The notes below the pieces were generated by a model. The model did not search any database, was not told the origin of the DNA, and saw only the letters and a list, made by a program, of their open reading frames with translations. The translations under genes and the position numbers were made by a program. A DNA stretch of 64,000 nt, taken from NCBI GenBank assembly GCA_001632425.1, contig KV425580.1, positions 186,215 to 250,214 on the forward strand, in the 5' to 3' direction. Below, piece after piece: positions 47,699 to 58,655 of this stretch; the first letter of the stretch is position 1, and each line of letters begins with the position of its first letter. This DNA comes from Neolentinus lepideus HHB14362 ss-1. Its lineage: Eukaryota; Basidiomycota; Agaricomycetes; Gloeophyllales; Gloeophyllaceae.

Positions 47699-48424
47699 AC
47701 TGTTGGGAATCGAACTCTCCTTAATCATGATAAGATGATATACGCGGCGATCATGGCAATCAAGTCACATTTATCCACGTAGCACTGACCATCAACAGTG
47801 CGCGGTAGATACGTCCGCGGGGTATAATATTCTCCCAAGTCTCTGCTTCAAAATCGTGAACGCGCCAACTTCGACCACAAGTACTAGTATCCCGACATTC
47901 GTGACGAGCGAGGTGAAGAAGCTCTCGGTGCTGCTGCTATTCGCTTTCGATGGGTCGATGGACATTGCGAGCTGCTACTGTTACAAAGCAGACGAGGAGA
48001 GGAAGCGTTCCACAGTAAGGGTGTACCGAAGATGCACTTCGGATTAATGGATGTCAGGTACCGCAGGTAACTCATGACGAAACTCGTGCTTTAACGCACA
48101 TTGCCAGTTATCATCAAGGTAGAACCCGTCGTATCCTCAGCGTCCAAGGCAGGCCGTAGAATGGACTGCAGCACGCTCGCTGAAGTGAACAAGCAGCATC
48201 ATGGTGGCCGGAGAGAAAAAGCTGAGAAGATGTCACGGTGTGAAGCCACGGAGTGACTGTGTCACTTTGAGGCGGATTCGGCGTGCCGCCTCGAATGTGA
48301 AAGTTCCTCCTCTCGCATACGGTGAAGCCACGGTCAGAAGACTTTGACAAATCTAAACTATGGCGTCTAATACAGCTTTACATAACGATTTGGTGACTCA
48401 TCCAAATCTTTCTTGCGTACCACC

Positions 48425-49077
48425 ATGCCATCTCTCGTGATAACTACTAACGTGAAGGTGCGCCTCGACGTTACGTTGCAATATTGAGCTGGCTGATTTT
48501 ATTGGTGTTTAGGTTCCCGATATTCGAGCCTTCATTGTGGAATTTTCCAAGGTTAGCCAGATGAATGAGCTAGGAGACACGAATATGATCATTAACACAT
48601 CATCCAGCTGGCCGCGGAGACGCTCGGAAAGCCCGAACATAGTGTCTCTGTCAGCTACAACTACGACGAAAACCTCTCATTCCATGGTACATTTGATCCC
48701 GCATTTCTTATGGTGATCGTAAGTGATGTCCTTTGACGTTTGGACGCGGACTTCTGTGCTTTTCCTATGTTATTTCAGACTAGTCTTGATAATCTCAACC
48801 CTACTTCCAATGAGAAATATAGCAAGTCATTCTTCGGGCACTTCGAGGAAAAGCTCGGTGTTCCTGGGGAAAGGGGATACATGTAAGTTTTGCGTATATC
48901 ATGCGAGATCATCGCGCCCTGACCCCTGTATACACCAGTACGTTCTTGGACCCCGGTAGGGCCTATCTAGGGTACGTTTGAAAGTTCCGAATCCTTCTTG
49001 CTGTTGTTTGACATGCAGTTTGCCTGACTAGACACAAGGCCACACACTTCGAAACCCTCTTTGGTGGTTCTTCGTGA
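48425..49077 (+). CDS. MIF-like tautomerase, copy 2
   Basis: The exon structure is the same as in the copy at 46729-47374, and the frame is intact from MPSLVITTNVK to ATHFETLFGGSS and TGA. Pro2 is kept. Substitutions relative to copy 1 include HSVSVSYNYDENLSF for QYISINYNYDENLSF, KYSKSFFGHFEEKLG for QYSKTFFGYFKENLG, and HFETLFG for HFGTLFG. The last change places Glu near the C-terminal strand that lines the trimer channel in MIF proteins. The pair therefore looks like a recent duplication with both copies still under constraint and some protein-level divergence. Confidence 0.92.
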
Positions 49078-49081
49078 AGAA

Positions 49082-49394
49082 ATGACAATTGCAGAAGCAA
49101 TCTCTATTTCATGTAACAGTATGGAAGTCTTTCTCAATACATTAGTGAATGCCGTCACATCGGCTCCAGCCGATTCAACACCATTATAGCACGAAATTAC
49201 TCGAAGTCTAAAAGAGCTCAATCTGAGCGAAGTTATTGTTATGAAGTGAAGGCTCTCGTATTGTCCAATCGATGGTCAGTGTCTTACACGAGTAAATGTC
49301 TTCCCGGATACAGTCAGACGAGAGTAAAGCTGTACACTGATTCAGATCGCGTCGTAAGTCCAATTCCTGTTCCCCATACCTATCTCAGCGCTAA
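49082..49394 (+). CDS. Putative 68-residue protein downstream of MIF copy 2
   Basis: The start is MTIAEAISISCN four bases after the MIF stop. The second exon continues TRNYSKSKRAQSERSYCYEV and KALVLSNRWSVSYTSKCLPG, and the end is TDSDRVR-stop with the intron positions of the partner at 47379-47698. By hand count about 13 of 20 base differences between the two frames lie at third positions, which supports coding. Function is unknown. Confidence 0.4.
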
Positions 49395-49874
49395 ACAATC
49401 GTACTCACCTTTTCGATAATGATAAGATGATCTAAGCGGCGATCATGAGTCTGGGTAGATCATGACTCATGCATTATGACTCTACTAAATACTTGTCCAC
49501 TCGAGCGCTTGGACAATTCTCGGATCACCGAAGTCACATATAACCACGTAGCACTGAGCATCAACAATGCTCCATCTCTGCACCTGAATTCATCACCCTC
49601 CACATACCCTTATTGTGTATGTACTAATATTCAGCTGAAGAGATATCCCCGGCTTTTGCCGAGGAAATGGCGACTTATGGCGACCATCAATTAACTTTAC
49701 ATCCGGGCACATGGATACGTGCTGCTAGGCAAAGGTAACTAGTTAAGATGCTTCCCATCTTATTCACGGCAGTGCCTTGCACATGGGACGACGTGCTTCC
49801 AAAGGATACGTATATAAGAGAGAATCTCCCGAGGTCTTGCGACAACCGCGCTCTGTGAAGAGGCTGACCAGGCC
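49395..49874. other. Intergenic, PNGase A upstream region
   Basis: This contains the right end of the MIF duplication (to about 49575) and then the promoter of the PNGase A gene with a TATA box at 49811. Nothing else is seen. Confidence 0.5.
49811..49818 (+). promoter_or_regulatory. TATA box of the PNGase A gene
   Basis: The word tatataag lies 57-64 bp upstream of the ATG at 49875, a usual spacing for a TATA-driven gene with a short leader. Confidence 0.6.
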
Positions 49875-52152
49875 ATGTTCTCCGCTTCGCGAGTATTCTC
49901 AGGCGTTCTGCTGCTTACTTCGATAGGTGTCCTTGTTCAGGCAGCAGTGCAGGTGGATTTTCAAGTTGTCCAGCCGTTAACTCTGCCTGCGGGTTCTAAG
50001 CAATGCACTGTTGAGATCCTCAGGTCCGTGTCTCTAGCCTACTTTTTGTCTCGTGACTTACACAGATTTATTCTGCAGTCACACTTTTGGTAACTCATAT
50101 GGACAGTCAGTGATTTTTGATGCAATTCAGTCCTAATTCTCTGATTAATTGTTGCAGCCCCGAGATCGTGCAATACAGGTATGTCGAATCTCATAGCATT
50201 AATATTGCAAGTCAACTCATTCGTGTCAAGTCCACCGACAAACTGCGGTGCCGTTGGCTCATGGGCTGGCATAAGCCTAAACTTCACGGTCACGTCGAAC
50301 GGGACGCAGTACGATCGTCTCGGGACATTCACTCTCCAAGACGTCGAAAGTCAGTCACTCTAGAATACGCGTATGTGATCAGTCCCAACAAGTATTATCT
50401 AGTATGGCGAACATCAACTCCGGAACCAGTCTCCGGCGACGGCATCATCTGGACGTATGTTAAAGATGTCTCTCGTTACACTCCACTCTTTGCAGAACCT
50501 GGAAATTTCATCCTTGAACTCGACAACGTTGTCGAGACTGGTCTGGAGGGCCAGTACGCAAGTATGCTATTGATCTATCACTTGCCAAACGGATATTATT
50601 GATGGAGTATACCCCTGAAGCTACGCTCCACGCCACTTTCTATACATCCTCGGACCAATACCCTGCCGCTACCCAATCGAATGTTATTATTCCCCTGGGG
50701 AATCCGGCAAATAATACGGGCGCTCAAGAATCCGTGCCACCGATCTTCTCTGTACACTGAGTCATTTCGTTCCTTCACAAAGTACGATCTGAACTGCTCA
50801 TAGTTGAACGTCACTGTCCCTGAAAACGCAGTTCAAATCTACGCAGAATTGCAGGCCTCTGGAAACTCCGATGAAGAGTTCTGGGTATGTCCGAATCACG
50901 TTCGAAGGTAAGAAAGGCTGACGGACGTTTCAGTATTACAACGCTGCGAATGAATATCTGAACGACCTTCCGTCTGGCACGACGTACGGCGACGGGCCGT
51001 TCCGTGAAGTGAGGCTTCTCGTCGATGGACAACTAGCCGGTGTCGCGTTCCCATACCCTGTACTCTTCACGGGTGCTATTCTGCCCGAGGCATGGATGTA
51101 AGGACAAACCCTGCGCCCAAAACTGACTCTGATGAGTCACTGACAACATTTGTAGGCCAATCACTTCTTATGGCGCCCTCGACCTCCCTACGTATTTCTT
51201 GGACCTTACGCCATTCATCCCTGTCTTGACTGACGGCAGCTCTCATACTATCTCCATCGATGTTTCCTCTGCAGAGTCCAATCACTCCATCAACGGCAAC
51301 TGGTTCGTATCCGGGAACTTGCAGGTTGTGACCGACCCATCCGGGAAGCCCACCACTGGCAATATCACAGTCAATAATTCCCCCCTTTATGCAACGACGC
51401 ATACGGTAGGCAACATTAATGCAAATGGGCTGGGAACGATCACTGTCAATGCGACCCATGACCTTCATATTGAGTCTACGATTGTCAGTGGAAGTGGCGA
51501 GACGACGAACGTTGTGTGGTCTCAGAGTTTGCAGTACTCCAACACGCAGTATTATTTGAGTGACGCGAATGTAAGCGCATCACCATGTAATCCTATCTCG
51601 TCCGCAAGTCTCAACTGCAGCTTTGTTCAGAACGTGGTACAGACGGCTACAGGCACTATAACTTCTACTCACAACGGCGCCACCGTCCTTTCTGATACAT
51701 TCTCCTATCCATTTGCTATCAACCTTACCAATGGTGCGTATCTCACTCGCCCTCAATATGAGAATTTCCTCTGAAGTCACTAGATGACGTTGTATTCGAC
51801 CATTCTTACGAGAGGACGGTGATCCCGAGCCCTCTCATTACGGGATCCACGATTCACAATCGTCAGGTTGCAGGTATGTGATGACCGAGAATCCCTTGAC
51901 AGATTGTACTAAGTGTGTAAAGGCGGCGGAAGCGCTTCACCCTACAACAACAACACATTCAGCTACACCGATCTCGCAGGCAATACGTACCAGCGACAGG
52001 TGAATGCTGTTAACAGGGTAGTTGTTTCCGACCACCAGAGCGGAAGCCTGGCTCCTACCAGCATCGTACAGCATGCACCGGTAATCCAGAGTACCATCGG
52101 GCCCTTGCCAGCACGTTTCCCGGGAGATCGGAGAATCGTACATCAGAGCTAG
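49875..52152 (+). CDS. Secreted peptide N-glycanase A family protein (PNGase A)
   Basis: About ten exons make one frame. ATG 49875 begins a signal peptide (MFSASRVFSGVLLLTSIGVL, then VQAAVQVDFQ). The body contains the PNGase A signature blocks: SPPTNCGAVGSWAGISLNFT, QYDRLGTFTLQDVE, VWRTSTPEPVSGDGIIWTYV, FREVRLLVDGQLAGVAFPYP, TGAILPEAWMPITSYGALDL and NGNWFVSGNLQVVTDPSGK. There are many N-glycosylation sequons. Enzymes of this family cleave N-glycans from glycopeptides at acid pH outside the cell. The last exon is rather basic (GPLPARFPGDRRIVHQS) and shorter than expected, so the C-terminus may be mis-spliced here. Confidence 0.87.
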
Positions 52153-52423
52153 AATCGATGAATTGTGGTCTTGAACATTACAGACATTTGAAAGCCACTT
52201 GTTGAGGTTTACTCTTTCCCGAAAGACGATGCAATCGGTATCACAAGACAGGAATAGAGTAATATTGCACAGGTATGACTAAGGATACAACACGATAATA
52301 TACATGAATGAAGGAATGGATGCAAGAATAAGTGATGCGTGAATGTCCAACGAATGTAGTCGCAATCTGATATCTTCCAATTTCCTCGGCTGATGAGTAG
52401 CTATCGAGGTGATGAGCATTTGC

Positions 52424-53015
52424 TTATGATACAGTGATCTTCTTTGGAGCGGTCTCAGCACTCGTGTTAGGGAACGTAACCGTCAAGACGCCGTGCTCGA
52501 GCCCAGCTTTAATTTCCTCAGGCTAGAGGAGAGAAAATTAGTTCACCGCTCGAGGTACAAGACGGATAAGTAGCAAATCCACTAACCTTTACGCCCTGTG
52601 GAAGAGGGAGTGTCCTCGAGAATTTGCCGAACCGCCTCTCGCGGACAGCATACCCATTCTCTTCACGGCTCTCGTCCTGCTTCGTCTCGCCGGACACAGT
52701 GAGCTGGTTATTGTGAACATCGATGTTCACATCTTCCTTTCGGAGACCCGGGAGTTCGAACGTAGCTGTTACAACGTTCTTCTCCGCGTCCTCGTGGACG
52801 TCCATCCTACAGAAAGTGATCAGTCTTCAATTCGATCATTGGAATATCAATATGAATGCATACCTAGGTCTTAGAGAACGGGTTGAACTACTGCTCTGAC
52901 GAGTGACTTGCTGGTTGCCAGAATTTCCAGTCCTGGCAGAGAACGCCTCATCGAAGAGACGGTCAAACTCGGAGAGTGAGAAAAAAGGCTCGTAAAAGTA
53001 GTTTGAGAGAGACAT
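52424..53015 (-). CDS. Small heat-shock protein HSP20, copy 1
   Basis: Three exons start at ATG 53015: MSLSNYFYEPFFSLSEFDRL, then (second exon) MDVHEDAEKNVVTATFELPG with ENGYAVRERRFGKFSRTLPL, and PEEIKAGLEHGVLTVTFPNT ending PKKITVS. The alpha-crystallin domain is complete, including the conserved GVLTVTFP motif, and the length (~155 residues) is normal for class I cytosolic HSP20. Such proteins hold unfolding clients during heat stress. The gene has a nearly identical paralog in opposite orientation at 60463-61046. Upstream are a perfect heat-shock element and a TATA box. Confidence 0.95.
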
Positions 53016-53101
53016 CGCGCTTGTGTTTCTTGAGAGGTTGTAGTGTTGTTGAGTATTGTTTTCTGATTTTCTGGTGATCCCCTTGACTTGAAGACAGTGG
53101 T

Positions 53102-53109
53102 CTTTTATA
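53102..53109 (-). promoter_or_regulatory. TATA box, HSP20 copy 1
   Basis: On the minus strand tataaaag is embedded in cgacaggtataaaagaccac, a block identical to the one in front of HSP20 copy 2. It lies 87 bp upstream of the start codon. Confidence 0.75.
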
Positions 53110-53144
53110 CCTGTCGACCCTCGACTACCATCGAGGTCTCGAGC

Positions 53145-53163
53145 TTCATGGAAGGTTCCAGAA
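53145..53163 (-). promoter_or_regulatory. Heat-shock element, HSP20 copy 1
   Basis: GAA, TTC and GAA triplets alternate with 2-bp spacing in gaaggttccagaa, the canonical binding site for heat-shock factor trimers, with a further TTC at the left. It lies about 140 bp upstream of the ATG. Confidence 0.7.
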
Positions 53164-53815
53164 ATGGCCAGCAATACTCGAGGAGGCGCTGGTTGTGGCA
53201 CTCGTGAACTGCACTAGATGCTTCTAGCCATATCTTGCGCGGTCTTATGACTGCTGGATTATACTTTCTTGTCTCATAGAATGGTCACGAAGTCAGGACG
53301 AGGCAGACGGGAAGCCGATTGGTGCCGGGTCCGGGCTGGTGTTGAGTGCTCGATAAGGAAGGTACTGAAGCTTTGGAACAGCCACTCAGTATGTCGGCCG
53401 CAGTAGCTGATATCAGAATAGGTACGTAAGTACAGTAATGTTACCTTAAAAGCTTTCCTGGAACATTCAAGTAAGTACTCTTATAGAATGAATCATAGCC
53501 CGCCAACTCTACCCCAGTTTCGCAACTCTAGGCATGACGTCGTCCGTGTCTCGACCATTCTCACACTGCATAGCTTCAGCCTTCGACGTTACTCATTGAC
53601 GCGACACCCAATGGGCAGTCAATAAGTACCTCATTCACCCTGACGATTCAGCTGTCGAAGGTGTATTCGAATTTGTGTTTTATTCATTGGATTTACGGAA
53701 AGGCCTTCCTAATATGGTTTATGTCCCCGTGGAACCTCAAACACAGCTTTGTCACGTCGGTGATTCCATCTTCTGACTCGATCCACTCTGAACGATCCAT
53801 ACTCTGGCGATAAGT
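53164..53815. other. Intergenic, no gene seen
   Basis: This is the divergent region between HSP20 copy 1 and the AlkB-like gene, with promoter sequence at both ends. There are no repeats or RNA genes. Confidence 0.5.
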
Positions 53816-54904
53816 ATGTCAGTCACAAAAACTAATGCAGATAAATGCCACGCCTCCCAGAATGACTCACCGAGTCATGTGAGGTCGCATCATGCGCGCA
53901 ATGACTTCGAGCGTAGTCCCATACTGGGTCCTGGAGACAAAATGGGAGAGGGAGATACGAACATCGTGCTAGACATCCTACCTTGCGACCTTGCCAATGT
54001 TGCCTTCGATAGACTGAAGAAAGAAGTCAAGTGGTCCACTATGCATCACAGAGGTAAAGGCATAAGTAATTGGAATTGGGCAGATGACTGAGTTACTACA
54101 TAAGGTGGCGAAGTACCTCGTCTTGTTGCTGTCGAGGGCACGATAGACGAAGATGGCAGGTGCGTGAGAAGAAACTCTTTCGCGTTGTTTCATAAACTCA
54201 TGGCACTGTGCTGCAGTTTCCCTATTTATCGCCATCCAGCGGACGAGTCACCTCGTCTTCATTCATTCTCACCAACCGTGTCTCTCATTAAAGACCATGT
54301 CGAGAAAGTCCTCGATCACCCCGTCAACCACGTTCTAATTCAGTTATACCGCAGCGGTGCCGACTATATATCCGAACACTCCGACAAGACCATCGACGTC
54401 GTGAAAGGATCCAAGATCGTGAATGTCAGTCTAGGCGCGCAGCGTATCATGGTGCTTCAAACCAAGAAGGACGCCAGTCTATCCTTCGACGGTCCTAGCA
54501 ATGTGCCGACCCGGCGTGTTACTCAGCGTATTCCGCTGCCTCATAATTCTATGTTCAACATGGGTCTCGACACAAACAGGAAGTGGATGCACGGTATCCG
54601 TCCTGACAAGCGCCCCGAGTCCGTGAAGACAGATAGTGAGAAATTCGCCAATGGGGAGCGTATCAGTCTTACTTTCCGTAACATCGGCACGTTCTTGACT
54701 GCGAACGAGTCGTACATTTATGGACAAGGCGCCAAGGGGAAAACGAAACACGATCGTAGGCCCGTGGTCAATGGTCCTGAAGAGGCGGCAAAGCTCATCC
54801 AGGCTTTCGGCACTGAGAATCATGACAGTACTTTCGAGTGGGGCGCATTGTACGGACAAGGTTTTGATGTGCTCCATTTCACTACGCAAAAGGAGGCGCA
54901 TTGA
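53816..54904 (+). CDS. AlkB-like 2-oxoglutarate/Fe(II) dioxygenase
   Basis: Three exons: MSVTKTNADKCHASQNDSPS through DRLKKEVKWSTMHHR, then GGEVPRLVAVEGTIDEDG, then SFPIYRHPADESPRLHSFSP to the end, VLHFTTQKEAH. The jelly-roll core shows the iron ligands HSDKTIDV (His and Asp, near 54380) and KWMHGIRPDKR (His, near 54590), plus the 2-oxoglutarate Arg in ERISLTFRNIGTF. The substrate-side region VNHVLIQLYRSGADYISEHS (54323-54382) is like ALKBH2/3. The family repairs alkylated nucleic acid bases or demethylates RNA; the substrate here cannot be told. Length is about 325 residues. Confidence 0.88.
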
Positions 54905-55722
54905 TGCAGCTGGCTTATTGACGTTGAATGTTTGATGAGCCATGCACTGTACGGATTGGGACCCCTCGTAGCAGCTGTCAGTGAAACCTAGGGAGCGTCT
55001 TTGTTGACGTCGGCGAATAAACTCACTGTAGATCCGTTGGATTGCAGTCTTAGGAAGAAGCGGTTATGTCGGTGCGTACCTTACTCGCTGATAAGCGCCC
55101 GAATTTAGCTATTAGTTGCAATATCGAAATTGCCGGACAGCGACAGAAACCCGAAGCTAATTGTCGCATCACGTTGAGAACCGATATCCATTTCCATATC
55201 CAGATGAATCAAATAATGCAAACGAACAAAAACGCACAGCTCTTAGTTATCTCGAAGTGGCATCCCATCCGTTCATCCTTTGATAGGGATCGGGTTGTAT
55301 CGACAGAGTTCCCTGCGGCTAGAGATGCCCGCCAAGCTGGTCTCGGAGGTACCGGTGTTCTCACGGAAGACTTGCAACTCACATCAACTTGAAGTCGGCC
55401 ATCCGGTGCGAGCAGGTTCACATGCAAACGTGAGTGGTGGACCTTAGTCCGGCGCATGAGATTCGTCCCGCTTAAGTAGAGCCGACATGTCGACGCGGAG
55501 AACAGAACACATTCCCGCACTCTCGCTGCTTCCGACGACTCGTAGACGGCATAAATACGTGTAAGCCATCGGATATCGCGGCAGTCCGTCTCTTTTAATG
55601 GCCGTCAGTTGGCACAGTCTCTCTGACAATTGAACGAGATAACCTTGCAACCCGAAGGTGACGGACCTCTCTAACACATGATAAATGAGCAGCGGACCCA
55701 CTGGTTATCACCTACGACCATC
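54905..55722. other. Intergenic, no gene seen
   Basis: This is the 3' flank of the AlkB-like gene and the promoter of the P450 gene. Open frames at 55066-55520 on both strands overlap and show no domain. Confidence 0.5.
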
Positions 55723-57749
55723 ATGTCCAATTACTCGGCTGTCTTGGTGCTCGCCACATTGGCGGCCTTAGCTTTGGCAAGTTATGGCGTACAGCAGTCG
55801 AGAAAACGCCTGCCTCCAGGGCCAAAAGGGCATTTTCTCTTTGGAGTCTCATCCAGCGTCATTGGAAGTCAACCCTGGAAAACGTACACCAACTGGGCCA
55901 AACAATACGGTGAAAACGCTAGCGAGACGTATACACGCCAGGGCTAACGCTCACCTAAAGGACCCCTGACTTACTTTCGAACGGCTCGCCGCGACTTCCT
56001 GATCCTGTCATCGACACAGGCAGTCTCAGATCTGATGGAGAAGCGAGCTGCGATATATTCTGATCGGCCTCATCGGTATCTTTGGGACGAGTTAGTCGGC
56101 CGGAAGAATTCAGTCTTCAACATCTCCAGCCGCAGCGAGCGATTCCGCAAATACAGACGGCTCCTGGGTTCAGGTCTGAACTCGAAAGCCATCCTGAATT
56201 ATACCAGGTTCTTCGAGAGAGAGCTCCAAAACCTCCTTCAATCACTCCACCACGATCCCGAGAAGTTTACCAAGCACTTACAGAAGTAAGATGTCTCTGT
56301 TGAATTCAAAGGATGAATGATCCATCTATAATCATGCTAGGTTCGCGGGTGGGACTATAATGCAAATCACTTACGGTTACCAAGTCACCGGGGATGACGA
56401 TCCCTTCATAGAGATTATAGAAACCAACAACTTGCTCGGTGTCGAGGGCACAACACCAGGCAAATTTCTGGTCGACTCGTTTCCTATCCGTGCGTGGTAC
56501 CTCACGTCTTTAGTTCTTATAGGGACCTTAGCCCAACGGATCTAGTTCGATTCATACCTACTTGGTTCCCAGGAGCGCACTTCCATCGCGAGGTAAAGCG
56601 GTATCGTCAATACCTTAACAGGGAACACGAGATACCTTATCGATGGGTGAAGGAGCAAATGGTGAGCATGAGATACTCATGCTTCGATCTGTGCTCACCG
56701 ATGTTGTGGTCCAGGCCAAAGGAGTGCACGAAGAGTCGTTTATGTCGCGGCTCTTATCCAGCGCCGAGGAACTGAGTTCCGAAGATGAGGATTGCATAAG
56801 GTGGACGTCGGCGGGGCTATACACGGGTGGTGCGGATACAGTCAGTTCGGTTGATAAAACCAGCGCTACAGGAGCTAATAGCGGGATATACAGACGGTCT
56901 CATCAATGATCACATTCTTCATGGCGATGGCGTTATATCCGGAAATTCAGAAAAGAGCGCAAGAAGAGCTGGATGCGGTTATTGGACGAAAGCCAGGAGA
57001 AAACTGCATATGCCGGCTGCCCAGTCCGGGAGATCGAGGTAAACTGCCCTACGTCGAGGCCTTGATCAAGGAAATTCTACGGTGGGGTAATACAGCGCCC
57101 GTGGGTCAGTCAAGTGTGTTTCTGTCAAATGACTTGTCATTGATCGACTTCTTTCAGGTCTTCCGCATTCATTGGTGGTGGACGACGAATATATGGGTTA
57201 CGACATACCGAAGGGAACTACGGTCATTGCAAACATATGGTGATCCGTCCCTGTCATGCACATATCATCAGATGCTCACTCCGTACCTTGGATGCAGGGC
57301 GTTATTGCAAGATCCCAGCACATATCCTACTCCAGAGGTGTTCGATCCAACAAGATTTCTTCTTTCTGAACAGCGTGAAATCCAACCAGACCCGAGAGAC
57401 TTCGCCTTTGGCTTCGGGCGAAGGTCATGTCCAGGTATCAACCTGAATCGAAGGAGCCTGTTTGCGTCGCTAACCTGATTCTCCACGCAGGTCAGCAATT
57501 CGCGGAAATTTCACTATTCCTACAGATTGCGTCAATACTTGGAACCTATCGTATCTCCCCATACATCAACGAGGACGGCAAGGAGATTTTCCCAGTGAGA
57601 GAATATATTAACGGCATTGTCGCGTATGTTTTTGTCCCTCCTTGCAAGCACATTTGGCTGACAGAGATCATAGACACCCTGTTCCATTCCAGGTTAAGAT
57701 CTCACCCAGGTCGGAAGCGGCGCTCTCTGCACTCTACAAAGACTCATAG
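55723..57749 (+). CDS. Cytochrome P450 monooxygenase
   Basis: Ten exons splice into one intact frame, starting MSNYSAVLVLATLAALALAS (membrane anchor, then the Pro-rich hinge RKRLPPGPKG). Motifs seen are YTGGADTTVSSMITFFMAMA (helix I), EILRW (ExxR, helix K), PTRFL and FAFGFGRRSCPG (heme Cys loop, near 57430). The end is HPVPFQVKISPRSEAALSAL, then YKDS and TAG at 57747. Every splice keeps the frame, including the short exon boundaries in the heme region. It resembles the large basidiomycete P450 families that oxidise xenobiotics or terpenes, with the enzyme on the ER facing the cytosol and needing a reductase. The substrate is not predictable. Confidence 0.93.
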
Positions 57750-58001
57750 TCGTCAGCGGGACTGCTTGCCAACCCCTTCGAGGATGGATAGTGCGGCGCG
57801 TCACCACAGGATAACCGGTGTGTGGCTGGCCATTGGGAACTGAGGGGTTTGGATTTTCTGGGCCATACCATACTATTCACATATCTTGTAGCTTACAGCC
57901 TCTATAATGATAAAGACTAGATGATCAAGGCATACTTGCCAACCAAGAGAATAACATACTTTAGCTTACCGAGACATTCTCAGCCCATCCACCCAACTGC
58001 T

Positions 58002-58301
58002 CTAAAATTCGTCCCTCTTCGCTCTTCTGGAAGGAGCTGATACAACTTGAACAACCTTTACACCCTCGCTGGCTTGGAGCCTCTGCACGATATCTGGGCC
58101 CCACGTCTGCCATTGCTCCTTCGGTACGCCAACAAGATAGACATCCTTCAGCGCGCCAACGTTTCCGAGGTGATCCAACGTCACCGGAGTTTCCACGTTG
58201 AAGCTCAGATAATTAGGAAGCGAGGAGGAGGAAATAGACGGTGCTAGAGTCACAGTAAGGTACGTTGTCGTGTCATGGTCAAGATCCTGGGGGTTGGACA
58301 T
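58002..58301 (-). CDS. Small basidiomycete orphan protein (99 residues)
   Basis: This is a single exon from ATG 58301 (MSNPQDLDHDTTTYLTVTLA) to TAG at 58002. The product has a beta-rich pattern (SSLPNYLSFNVETPVTLDHL), then GNVGALKDVYLVGVPKEQWQ, and an alpha segment DIVQRLQASEGVKVVQVV. It looks folded, with a Thr/Val strand order, and it has a good start context. I do not recognise the family. Confidence 0.7.
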   Translation of the reverse strand: MSNPQDLDHDTTTYLTVTLAPSISSSSLPNYLSFNVETPVTLDHLGNVGALKDVYLVGVPKEQWQTWGPDIVQRLQASEGVKVVQVVSAPSRRAKRDEF

Positions 58302-58655
58302 GGTCGCTGGAGTTCACGACAGGTTTCTGATTTCGCGCTAAGAATGTAAAGAAGTGATATGTCGGTGTTTGTAACAATGTGTCCGAAATGAAACCTATTT
58401 ACGGTCAACCAAAATCACTACCTCGATGGAATACTGTTTTTGGCATGCTATGTTACGCACCAGCTCCTTGGGCACGTCTGTCTCGTTGTATCAGAATTCA
58501 AGGATGACCGGTCTCTACATGGAAGCGGATGCGGAGTCATGTGGGTGGACTTTGAGTGATGCGCGTTGAACAAGCTTCCTATTGTCTCCATCGTCCTAGT
58601 GGTCGCCCTTCGGAAATAAGCTGTATAAACCTCTACTCTCTCTACTCGATCTTGC
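58302..58655. promoter_or_regulatory. Divergent promoter region, small orphan / inositol polyphosphate multikinase
   Basis: The two start codons are 354 bp apart and the genes diverge. A gtataaacc word at about 58623 could be the TATA element of the kinase gene. Confidence 0.4.

Larger units (their letters stand above)
46105..47805. repeat. MIF array, duplication unit 1 (about 1.7 kb)
   Basis: The unit begins at the shared cgtccgcggggtatat word (46112, again at 47814) and runs through the promoter, the MIF gene, the small companion frame and a 3' block ending in ccacgtagcactgaccatcaacaatg-like sequence (47780; 49548). Copies keep an offset of about 1.70 kb throughout (46729 to 48425, 47379 to 49082). 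Confidence 0.9.
47806..49580. repeat. MIF array, duplication unit 2 (about 1.7 kb)
   Basis: This is the second tandem unit. Its first ~550 bp (47815-48360) align with 46112-46660 but contain many indels and no shared intact frame. The MIF exons and the small frame are much better conserved than this flank. Similarity ends near 49575. Confidence 0.9.
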
